A DNA stretch of 43,415 bases from a virus. The stretch lies in IMG/VR virus record IMGVR_UViG_3300043786_000367, positions 1-43,415 of that record; one strand, 5' to 3'. Shown here in pieces: positions 7,187 through 12,279 of the stretch (positions are counted from its first letter, which is position 1; each line of letters starts with the position of its first letter). The translations under genes and the position numbers were made by a program. Under the pieces are notes generated by a model. It searched no databases. It saw only the letters and a list, made by a program, of their open reading frames with translations, and was not told where the DNA came from.

Positions 7187-7444
7187 TTAGAACTCAATGT
7201 CTTCGTCGTCGAACGCTGACACTGGAAAGTCACTAACATGCAGCATGGGAAGCTGGGCGGCACGCATGATATCTAGTACAAATGTGTTTACTTGTTCGAT
7301 GTTGTCGAACGTGTGCATTGGGTAGTTGAACTTGAACAGTTTGCCCTGTTCGTCGTAAGTGACTACGCACAATGCTATGAAGGGGTCTTCTTCATATAGT
7401 GGGGACTGGGACTCAAATACGATGAATCGGTATTCTTGTTTCAT
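7187..7444 (-). CDS. Hypothetical protein, 85 aa, paralogue of the upstream gene
   Basis: The 85-aa acidic protein resembles its 75-aa neighbour at 7449-7676. They share a strand pattern, DPF, VxYDExG-type turn, a PMxxxDNxEQ motif before a helix, and a conserved ending PxLxxSxF. This suggests an old tandem duplication. A related small family is common in phages and cyanobacteria, but I know no function for it. The start follows the upstream stop by four bases, with a GAGGA ribosome site inside the end of that gene. Confidence 0.7.
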   Translation of the reverse strand: MKQEYRFIVFESQSPLYEEDPFIALCVVTYDEQGKLFKFNYPMHTFDNIEQVNTFVLDIMRAAQLPMLHVSDFPVSAFDDEDIEF

Positions 7445-7448
7445 ATGG

Positions 7449-7676
7449 TTAGTCCTCTTTGAAAATAGAGTCGTCTAATACTGGGTGGCTTAGTGCTGTT
7501 TGTAGTCGGTTAACTAAAGACTGGAGTTCTTCCAGGTTGTCACCGCACATAAACGGGTCGCTGTAGCTTGTGGGAGTACCGTCGTCTTCGTAGAACACCT
7601 CTTTAAAGTGGTAGGTTGTTTCTACTCCTCCGAGGTATTCGTTGTGTTGTACTACTATTCTGTGGTTCCAATGCAT
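7449..7676 (-). CDS. Hypothetical protein, 75 aa, paralogue of the downstream gene
   Basis: The 75-aa acidic protein begins MHWNHRIVVQHNEYLGG and carries VFYEDDG, SDPFMCGDNLEELQSLV and PVLDDSIF. This order is shared with the 85-aa protein encoded just downstream, so the two are probably a tandem duplicate pair. The predicted form is a small beta-sheet followed by one helix. An AAAGG site lies upstream of the ATG. The role is unknown; the company is early takeover genes. Confidence 0.7.
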   Translation of the reverse strand: MHWNHRIVVQHNEYLGGVETTYHFKEVFYEDDGTPTSYSDPFMCGDNLEELQSLVNRLQTALSHPVLDDSIFKED

Positions 7677-7682
7677 ATGGTT

Positions 7683-7943
7683 TTACCTTTTGTGATCTAT
7701 ACATCCAAAGTCTTCACGGGTGTAAAGACATGCGCTGTAGTCGCTTGCGTCCTGGACGAACGCTCGTTTGTGCGCAAACTTCGGGTTGATTTCTCGAGTG
7801 AACGGCTCTTCTTCGAGCCATTCACTAGCGTCCCACCACATCATCACCATGTTGCAGTTGCCCATGCGAGATGTGAACGTGGCTTGGTCGGTGACTTTAT
7901 GTTTCCACCGACGCCAGTATTTGCAGGTGCTGCAGGTATCCAT
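7683..7943 (-). CDS. Cysteine-rich zinc-binding-like protein, 86 aa
   Basis: The 86-aa protein starts MDTCSTCKYWRRW: a CxxC pair at residues 4 and 7, then further cysteines at 30, 72 and 80, with His nearby. Small phage proteins with an N-terminal C-x2-C-KYW motif followed by spaced cysteines are common and thought to bind zinc. It is encoded three bases after the preceding gene in the early operon. No specific function can be assigned. Confidence 0.72.
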   Translation of the reverse strand: MDTCSTCKYWRRWKHKVTDQATFTSRMGNCNMVMMWWDASEWLEEEPFTREINPKFAHKRAFVQDASDYSACLYTREDFGCIDHKR

Positions 7944-7945
7944 GA

Positions 7946-8203
7946 TTAGTTAGCTTTGGGCGGGGTGAGTTCAGTCGTGCGTCGGGCACATGACTTAATG
8001 AACTCAGACATGCTGTCGATCTGTAGGTCGATTTCTTCTAGCGGGATCTTCTTTTCGGTAGATACGTGGAGTGCACCGAATACAAAGCCGAGTGTTCCGG
8101 CTACGGTGCTGATGAAGTCAAACAAGTTGTCGCTGTCGATGCCTTGCGCAACGAGGTCATCGAGTGCAGTCTTCATGATTTGTTTTGTGTTGAGAGATGC
8201 CAT
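7946..8203 (-). CDS. Hypothetical protein, 85 aa
   Basis: The 85-aa protein is largely helical, with a hydrophobic centre (LFDFISTVAGTLGFVFGAL, about residues 27-45) that could be a membrane helix or the core of a small helical fold. The charged C-terminal half ends in ELTPPKAN. It has an AAAGGA ribosome site about ten bases upstream. It is the first gene after the intrinsic terminator at 8231-8266, so its expression needs read-through or a promoter inside that structure. The family is not recognised. Confidence 0.7.
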   Translation of the reverse strand: MASLNTKQIMKTALDDLVAQGIDSDNLFDFISTVAGTLGFVFGALHVSTEKKIPLEEIDLQIDSMSEFIKSCARRTTELTPPKAN

Positions 8204-8230
8204 TGTCTGGTTGTCCTTTTGTGTTGGGAA

Positions 8231-8266
8231 TAAAAAAGCCCGCTTGACCTGGTGGCCAAACGGGCT
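8231..8266 (-). terminator. Intrinsic terminator (leftward)
   Basis: On the minus strand AGCCCGTTTG pairs with CAAGCGGGCT (10 bp with one G-U pair, loop of 10 nt), followed by TTTTTTA. It is a textbook rho-independent terminator. Only 27 bp separate it from the next start codon, so it may act as an attenuator or as the 3' end of the structured RNA upstream. Confidence 0.85.
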
Positions 8267-8544
8267 GTGGTGGTAGGTGGAAGTCAGGGCTGGATAGAGG
8301 GTTAGCCTTCTCCAAGCATCCGGTGGAGGCCATACATTACTGCTGGCCAGGCCCTAAACTTCCGGTTCGGTAATTATATATGAAGTGCTTCCCCTATGCG
8401 GCGGTCTTTGTCATCGCACCACAAACACTTAACGCAATGTGGTATCCGCATCCCGACCACAGGGGACTGTCGTGCTGCTAACGCCGGAATTCACCGGGGA
8501 GAACGCTACGGGAAACCATCCCGTTTCTCATCGTGCGCGTCACA
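8231..8544 (-). ncRNA. Candidate structured non-coding RNA, about 300 nt
   Basis: A 340-bp stretch without a convincing gene folds into ordered helices. Domain 1: TCCCCT-ATGCGG (plus 8390-8401) pairs with CCGCAT (8446-8451) and AGGGGA (8461-8466), enclosing CCACA/TGTGG (8419-8423 with 8438-8442). Domain 2: 8279-8293 pairs with 8347-8363 in three blocks (GGAAGT/ACTTCC, AGGGC/GCCCT, TGG/CCA), enclosing a CTCCA/TGGAG hairpin (8310-8328). A further ACGGGA/TCCCGT hairpin lies at 8508-8524. The stretch ends in the intrinsic terminator, which sets the strand. No known RNA class was recognised. An 11-codon frame inside (8334 to 8299) could be a leader peptide. Confidence 0.45.
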
Positions 8545-8730
8545 CTAGCCGTTGGTATCGGCACGTTGCAAAAAGTCGTAAAGCTCTTGTACTGAGTAGT
8601 TGTAAAACTTCTGATTCTTTAACTTGGTGTTAGAATGGGTAAGCACAGCGTGCATGATTTCGTGTATCTCTAAAGCTAACTTTTGTTCAGTCGATAACTG
8701 TGTCAGTAGGTTTTTTAGGCCATTAGTCAT
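8545..8730 (-). CDS. Mini zincin-motif protein, 61 aa
   Basis: A 61-aa protein whose centre reads LALEIHEIMHAVLTHSN: HEIMH-x4-H (HExxH at about residues 22-26), the zinc signature of metallopeptidases. It resembles the same segment of the DUF2201/VWA protein encoded at 3292-4410, but is far too short to be a full enzyme. I chose the internal ATG at 8730, behind GGGAG, since the longer frame from 8829 would run through two strong hairpins. It may be a truncated or decoy partner of the MoxR-VWA system, or an unrelated small zinc protein. Confidence 0.6.
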   Translation of the reverse strand: MTNGLKNLLTQLSTEQKLALEIHEIMHAVLTHSNTKLKNQKFYNYSVQELYDFLQRADTNG

Positions 8731-8762
8731 GGCACACTGTCTCCCTGGCGGCCAGAAGTTGA

Positions 8763-8828
8763 TCCCTCCCCGCCGAGGTATCAGCGACGGGGAGGGACCG
8801 TGGTCGTTTTGGTCAAGGGTGACGACCA
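8763..8828. other. Two adjacent strong hairpins upstream of the mini zincin gene
   Basis: TCCCTCCCCG (8763-8772) pairs perfectly with CGGGGAGGGA (8788-8797) around a 15-nt loop, and TGGTCGT (8801-8807) pairs with ACGACCA (8822-8828). Neither is followed by a T-run on either strand, so they are not standard intrinsic terminators. They may slow or process the leftward transcript. Confidence 0.55.
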
Positions 8829-8846
8829 ACCTTCTCTAGGGTTTGG

Positions 8847-9491
8847 TTACGCGGCGCGCAGCTGCTTCATAAAATCAGCAACTTCGTTAGCCTCGGATTC
8901 CTGCTGGAGACGGGCGACAATGTCGTCCATAACCGGCATGGCCTGCGAGAACGAGTTACACACCGTCTCGACGTACCAGTTGCCGTCCTCGTCCTTGGCG
9001 CGCTGCTCGAAGTGGTAGAGCGGAGCGATGTCGGTGAGGTACGCCATCTTGGCGGCGAGCAAAGTGTGCAGGCGGGTGAGCGCCATGAAGTCGCTATCCA
9101 CCAGCTCGGGGATACGCTCGTTCGTAGCGTAGACTCCGACATAGTCACCGACGTCTTGTGAGAAGTCGATGCCGTTGCCGAATTCCTGCTTGTCGTTCGC
9201 CACATACAAGCGGCGAGCGGCCCAGCAGACACCGTTCATGATGGACTGAATGAAGCTGAGCAAACGCTCCGGCTTGAACGGCGGTCCCTCAACCGGGACT
9301 CCCTGCTCAAGCTCGGCGGTCACTGCAGCCTGACGAGCGCGCTGCAAACGGAAGAATGCAAGAGCAATACGCTCGAGCGGATCGTCCGCTTGTTGAGACT
9401 CCACGTACTTGGCTATGGAGCCAATAGTGGTGTTTTTCTCGGACATGTAGCCGATGACGTTGGGGATGAAAGTCTGATCTTTAACGGTCAT
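8847..9491 (-). CDS. Hypothetical protein, 214 aa
   Basis: The 214-aa acidic, mainly helical protein is the largest product of the early small-gene block. No enzymatic motif is visible. It contains segments such as ERIALAFFRLQRARQAAVTAE and DFMALTRLHTLLAAKMAYL that look like long helices, and it ends in FMKQLRAA. Codon use is noticeably more GC-rich than that of its neighbours, as in the capsid gene, which suggests strong expression. An AGGTAA ribosome site lies 7-8 bases before the ATG, and the start overlaps the upstream gene by 11 bp. The family is not recognised. Confidence 0.75.
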   Translation of the reverse strand: MTVKDQTFIPNVIGYMSEKNTTIGSIAKYVESQQADDPLERIALAFFRLQRARQAAVTAELEQGVPVEGPPFKPERLLSFIQSIMNGVCWAARRLYVANDKQEFGNGIDFSQDVGDYVGVYATNERIPELVDSDFMALTRLHTLLAAKMAYLTDIAPLYHFEQRAKDEDGNWYVETVCNSFSQAMPVMDDIVARLQQESEANEVADFMKQLRAA

Positions 9492-9684
9492 TGTAGTTAC
9501 CTATGGTTGTTAAGTTGTAGTCGGAAAGCAGCTTTGCCAACTGGCTGGCATTGTCTGCATCGTCAAACGCTGTATCGATATCAACGTCTGATGATTCGTG
9601 GTTAGCCAACTGGTTCTCGTGATCAACGAGCCAATCCCAGTGGACAGTGTTTAGATTTAGAACCGTATACGGATTTGAAGCCAT
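9481..9684 (-). CDS. Small acidic protein, 67 aa
   Basis: A 67-aa acidic protein rich in Asp and Asn (VDIDTAFDDADNASQLAKLL), with a hydrophobic and aromatic start (YTVLNLNTVHWDWLVDH). No family is recognised. It has a clear AAAGGA ribosome site and overlaps the next gene by 11 bp. Small acidic early phage proteins sometimes mimic DNA or inhibit host enzymes, but nothing here shows that directly. Confidence 0.65.
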   Translation of the reverse strand: MASNPYTVLNLNTVHWDWLVDHENQLANHESSDVDIDTAFDDADNASQLAKLLSDYNLTTIGNYNDR

Positions 9685-9701
9685 GGTTAAGTATCCTTTG
9701 G

Positions 9702-9869
9702 TTACTTGGAGACATCGTCTAAGTCATCTTCAATGTCTAATAACAGGATAGTCATTAGTGCGAGCATTACTTCATCTGGGTGCTCCTTAGCATATTGGAT
9801 TGCTTGTTGTAGTTTGTGAGTGATCCGTTGTGCGTGGTTAGTTGTTAGTGGTAATTGCAACTGTTTCAT
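9702..9869 (-). CDS. Small early protein, 55 aa, first gene after a hairpin promoter
   Basis: I chose the internal ATG at 9869, behind AGGTACC. It gives 55 aa and leaves a 37-nt leader from the predicted start site at 9907; the longer frame from 9956 would run through the promoter element. The protein has a basic helix (AQRITHKLQQAIQYAKEHPD), a hydrophobic stretch (VMLALMTILLLDI) and an acidic end. The YAKExPD plus hydrophobic-tail arrangement recurs in the 57-aa product at 11275-11448, also first behind such a promoter. The function is unknown. Confidence 0.65.
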   Translation of the reverse strand: MKQLQLPLTTNHAQRITHKLQQAIQYAKEHPDEVMLALMTILLLDIEDDLDDVSK

Positions 9870-9903
9870 ACTGGTACCTGTTAGTTGGATCACTGGTTGC
9901 ACC

Positions 9904-9931
9904 GACCGCGAGCGCGGAACGCGCGAGCGTT
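9904..9931 (-). promoter_or_regulatory. N4-type hairpin promoter, copy 1
   Basis: On the plus (template) strand: GACCGCGA, stem GCGCG, loop GAA, stem CGCGC, then GAGCGTT. Flanks and loop are identical to two other copies, and the stem differs but pairs fully. Counting the loop centre as -11 puts template CC at +1/+2 (9907/9906), so RNA would start GG 37 nt before the ATG at 9869. The assignment to an N4-like virion RNA polymerase is inference from geometry. Confidence 0.6.
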
Positions 9932-10143
9932 CAGAACTCCTCGGTTGGAGTCTCAAGTTCGCGCAGCTTTTCCTCCGCCATCATGCGCATGTGCGCCATG
10001 GAGTAGATGGCATGGGCTGCTTCGTTGGTGAGGCGAAGGGTTTCATACATGGCCTTGGAGTCTTGGTCTGGGGAGGACTGCAACGAGCTCAAGGCCCGTT
10101 GCAGTGAGTCAACCGCCAGTACGTAGCACTGTGTGTCGTTCAT
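9931..10143 (-). CDS. Small helical protein, 70 aa
   Basis: A 70-aa, nearly all-helical, Met- and Ala-rich protein (NEAAHAIYSMAHMRMMAEEKLREL). The ATG at 10143 overlaps the upstream stop in ATGA, which favours it over an earlier in-frame ATG at 10176. Its own stop overlaps the edge of the hairpin promoter that drives the next gene. No family was recognised. It may be a small coiled-coil partner protein. Confidence 0.68.
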   Translation of the reverse strand: MNDTQCYVLAVDSLQRALSSLQSSPDQDSKAMYETLRLTNEAAHAIYSMAHMRMMAEEKLRELETPTEEF

Positions 10144-10469
10144 ATGGATGGGTGTCCTGCTCCCCAACGGTGCCAAGAGGCTACGTCAGCAGCCTCAGAT
10201 TCTGTTTGGTAGTAGTCCGAAATACGGTCGTACGGCTCGTACCACCAACGGTTAGTTACTTCGTCGAAGTTGAACCCGGCACGTCCGACATACCAGCCTG
10301 CGCCTGAACGCAGTGGGATAGGTGGGCTGACGGCAAGCGTGCCGTGGGGGAACGTGTTAGCAAAATCCTTAGTTACTAACATGAAGAACTGATCGAGGTT
10401 AACGACTGGAGCGTCGTCGCAGTAAATGACCATTGGGTCGAATAGATCAATTTGCTGTGGCTCGGACAT
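10140..10469 (-). CDS. Hypothetical protein, 109 aa, first gene after hairpin promoter 2
   Basis: A 109-aa protein with an aromatic-rich C-terminal half (GWYVGRAGFNFDEVTNRWWYEPYDRIS). That segment reads like a short beta-sheet module with a YVGRAGFxFDExxxxWxEP pattern, but I cannot assign a family. The start follows AGAGGTAT. It lies 49 nt downstream of the predicted start site at 10518 and should therefore be among the first genes made. It is translationally coupled to the 70-aa gene. Confidence 0.7.
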   Translation of the reverse strand: MSEPQQIDLFDPMVIYCDDAPVVNLDQFFMLVTKDFANTFPHGTLAVSPPIPLRSGAGWYVGRAGFNFDEVTNRWWYEPYDRISDYYQTESEAADVASWHRWGAGHPSI

Positions 10470-10514
10470 GGTTGATACCTCTGGTTGTTACATAAGTGAA
10501 TCAATAGGACATCT

Positions 10515-10542
10515 GACCGCGAATCGGGAACCGATGAGCGTT
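10515..10542 (-). promoter_or_regulatory. N4-type hairpin promoter, copy 2
   Basis: Template-strand element: GACCGCGA, stem ATCGG, loop GAA, stem CCGAT, then GAGCGTT. The predicted start site is C10518, giving RNA that begins GGUCAG with a 49-nt leader to the ATG at 10469. The stem differs from copies 1 and 3 in sequence but is perfectly paired. Confidence 0.62.
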
Positions 10543-10560
10543 GTCCTGTATAAGTGAACA

Positions 10561-10940
10561 GTGGTTAGTGGTCAGTTTTAACCACTAGTTTGAGTTATCC
10601 ACAGACTGTGTGCAGCTAAGGGTCTAAATGTGTGCAGCAAACAGGGCAATGTGTGCAGCAAACGAGGGTGTGTGTGCAGGCATTTTTCCTTATAAATCAA
10701 TGTGTGTTCACTGTGTGCAGGCATTTTTTCAGTTCGCAAGAAAAACAACATGTTGTATTTTTCAAATTGCACCCCGTTTTAAAAATGGTAAAAACCCTGC
10801 ACACACTGCACACATTTCGTTATCGCAGGGTTAAAGTGTTTGTAAATCAGGCACTTGCATGCGTTTGTCTGCAACAAACTTGCCTGCACACATGCCTGCA
10901 CACAAACCGTAATCGCTGCACACACTGCACACATGCCTGT
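10561..10940. other. Putative replication origin: DnaA box plus head-on iterons around an AT-rich core
   Basis: No convincing gene lies in this region. A consensus DnaA box TTATCCACA is at 10595-10603. The 9-mer TGTGTGCAG occurs at 10607, 10629, 10650, 10671 and 10712. Its complement CTGCACACA occurs at 10797, 10806, 10884, 10896, 10916 and 10925. All left copies face one way and all right copies the other, around an AT-rich core (10681-10796). Left copies are spaced 22, 21, 21 and 41 bp, about whole helical turns. A GTGGTTA/TAACCAC inverted repeat (10561-10585) flanks the DnaA box. The region separates leftward from rightward genes. Origin function is inferred. Confidence 0.65.
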
Positions 10941-11020
10941 GTGAGCGGATCACGGGCAACTGGCCATGAGCACACGACCGTTGTCCACTGGCACATGACA
11001 TGTGTTGCGTGCAAACAACA

Positions 11021-11050
11021 ACTGACCACGGTATGTTGACCGTGGTCAGT
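11021..11050 (-). terminator. Perfect 12-bp hairpin, probable end of the first leftward transcript
   Basis: ACTGACCACGGT (11021-11032) and ACCGTGGTCAGT (11039-11050) pair perfectly around a 6-nt loop. On the minus strand it is followed by the T-rich TGTTGTTTG. It lies 10 bp past the stop of the 53-aa gene and just before the origin-like region, so it may stop the transcript from hairpin promoter 3 before it enters the iterons. It could also be a binding palindrome. Confidence 0.55.
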
Positions 11051-11059
11051 GGATAGTTG

Positions 11060-11221
11060 TTAGTCGTTGGAGAGCAGTGATACGAGGGTGCCGATAACGG
11101 CTAATCCGGTAGCGATGATGAGTGAGTGGCTAACCGGGGGCTCAGTGAAGAACGAGCCGAGGAAGGTGATGTTTGCGAGGATGCTGAAGGCCAGTGATGT
11201 CTTGCCGCTGGTGAGGGTCAT
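11060..11221 (-). CDS. Small membrane protein, 53 aa
   Basis: A 53-codon frame with a good AAGGAA ribosome site. The product has two hydrophobic helices (about 9-26 and 33-50) separated by a short polar turn (TEPPVSHS), so it is probably an inner-membrane hairpin protein. It is the second gene behind hairpin promoter 3. No family was recognised. Early membrane proteins of this size in phages often affect superinfection or host energy metabolism, but the function here is not known. Confidence 0.65.
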   Translation of the reverse strand: MTLTSGKTSLAFSILANITFLGSFFTEPPVSHSLIIATGLAVIGTLVSLLSND

Positions 11222-11274
11222 TGGATAGTTCCTTGTGGTTAGTGATGGGAGGTTGGAGGTCCCTCCCGATTGGA

Positions 11275-11448
11275 TTAGCTGAAGAGGTTGAGTACGCCTA
11301 GGACGAATAGAGCTGCCATGTCAGGCTTCTCTTTAGCGTAGGTGATGACAGACTTGGATGCTTCTTTTGCTTTCTCAGCAGCGAGATACATCTGGTCCGG
11401 TTGTTCGTTGTCGTTGATGTTGTTGGTTGTATTGGCTTGGTTGTCCAT
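11275..11448 (-). CDS. Small early protein, 57 aa, first gene after hairpin promoter 3
   Basis: A 57-codon frame behind a strong AGGAG. A 12-bp palindrome GAGTAATTACTC (11449-11460) overlaps the ribosome site. The N-terminal 18 residues are Asn/Asp/Gln-rich, followed by a basic helix (YLAAEKAKEASKSVITYAKEKPD) and a hydrophobic end (MAALFVLGVLNLFS). The second half resembles the 55-aa protein at 9702-9869. The leader from the predicted start site at 11495 is 46 nt. The function is unknown. Confidence 0.68.
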   Translation of the reverse strand: MDNQANTTNNINDNEQPDQMYLAAEKAKEASKSVITYAKEKPDMAALFVLGVLNLFS

Positions 11449-11491
11449 GAGTAATTACTCCTAGTTAATTGACAGATACACAATAGTCACT

Positions 11492-11519
11492 GACCGCGAG
11501 ACACGAAGTGTCGAGCGTT
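11492..11519 (-). promoter_or_regulatory. N4-type hairpin promoter, copy 3
   Basis: Template-strand element: GACCGCGA, stem GACAC, loop GAA, stem GTGTC, then GAGCGTT. The predicted start site is C11495, with RNA beginning GGUCAG. It is the rightmost leftward promoter, at the edge between the two transcription directions. Confidence 0.62.
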
Positions 11520-11787
11520 GACGCTGGGGGGTTACTGGGCGACAAGGTTCCACGATTCTGGTTAAAAACAAGGTTCCAATGGCTAAATTCCGGGAAAGGG
11601 GTTGGTGCTGGAGGCGAGGGGGGAGACTATGAGTGAGCAAAATAGATAGAAAAACGCATACCCCCTCCTATAGAAATTTTTTCTGCAAAATTTTTCTATA
11701 GAAATTTTTTGCGGAATCAAGGGTATACTCCGGCAACTTCACCCGGCGCAGGAGATCGACGGTCGATTTTCCGGGTAGGTTGTACTA
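11520..11787 (+). promoter_or_regulatory. Leader region of the rightward genes with two direct-repeat pairs
   Basis: No gene is seen in these 268 bp. ACAAGGTTCCA occurs at 11542-11552 and 11568-11578. CTATAGAAATTTTTT occurs at 11668-11682 and 11696-11710, 28 bp apart, and TTTCTATAG before the second copy also makes an inverted repeat with the first. TATACT (11724-11729) resembles a -10 box but lacks a well-placed -35. Because all rightward genes start just after it, it probably holds the late promoter; which polymerase uses it is unknown. Confidence 0.5.
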
Positions 11788-12258
11788 GTGTCAGACACTA
11801 AGACATGCGCTCGCTGCCAGACGGACCTGCCCATAGCGAGTTTCGAGGCTATGAAAGGCGGCTTCAGGACAATATGCCGCCCCTGTAATCAAGCCACGCG
11901 CCGTCAACAACGGTCCACGGGCTACGAACCGTACTTAACGAATCTCGTATCTACGAGCAAAAGTAAGAGCCGTAGTCGTGGGTTCACGGACTACGAGGTA
12001 ACCGCCGAGTACCTCATTGATCTCTGGCAACGGCAAGAAGGCCGTTGTGCGATATCAGGAGTAGTGCTCACTCACCATAACGACGGGTCGGGAGCCAAGG
12101 ACTTTAACGCAAGCATCGACCGAATAGACAGCCAGCAAGGGTATATACCGGGAAACGTGCAGCTCGTTGCTCTACGGGTTAATCTCTTAAAACAGAGCTT
12201 AAGCAACGACATGCTGTACTGGTGGGTGAAGACAATTTACCAGTACTCTTGTGATTAG
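11788..12258 (+). CDS. HNH endonuclease with N-terminal zinc ribbon
   Basis: The 156-aa protein starts at a GTG (11788) behind GTAGG. Residues 7-33 hold a zinc ribbon (C7-x2-C10, C30-x2-C33). The C-terminal half has the HNH arrangement: GRCAISG (85-91), ASIDRID (108-114), then GYIPGNVQ (118-125). HNH proteins encoded next to the terminase in other phages (for example HK97 gp74) are required with terminase for DNA packaging, and here it precedes terminase by two genes. A homing-type nuclease is the alternative. Confidence 0.85.
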   Translation: MSDTKTCARCQTDLPIASFEAMKGGFRTICRPCNQATRRQQRSTGYEPYLTNLVSTSKSKSRSRGFTDYEVTAEYLIDLWQRQEGRCAISGVVLTHHNDGSGAKDFNASIDRIDSQQGYIPGNVQLVALRVNLLKQSLSNDMLYWWVKTIYQYSCD

Positions 12259-12279
12259 ACAGGAGCAGGGCTAATATAA

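Noticed and set aside
8279-8363. A tRNA or tmRNA-like fold, suggested by GGTTCGG just past this segment
   Set aside because: No acceptor stem, CCA or T-arm context fits on either strand.
8373-8378. TATAAT on the minus strand as a host -10 box for the structured RNA
   Set aside because: No -35 match lies at 16-18 bp; without that or start mapping it is not called.
8439-8633. Plus-strand 64-codon frame in the non-coding stretch
   Set aside because: It is opposite to the local direction of transcription, overlaps the mini zincin gene, and has no ribosome site or recognisable sequence.
10607-10933. CRISPR-like array
   Set aside because: The repeats are only 9 bp, change orientation at the centre, and the gaps are irregular on the right and not spacer-like.
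10632-11039. A 135-codon plus-strand open frame across the repeat region
   Set aside because: It is low-complexity (Cys, Gln, Thr, His from the repeated 9-mer), lacks a ribosome site, and runs through both iteron arms; it is a by-product of the repeats.
11470-11475. TTGACA on the plus strand as a host -35 box
   Set aside because: No -10-like hexamer lies 16-18 bp downstream; the following bases belong to hairpin element 3.
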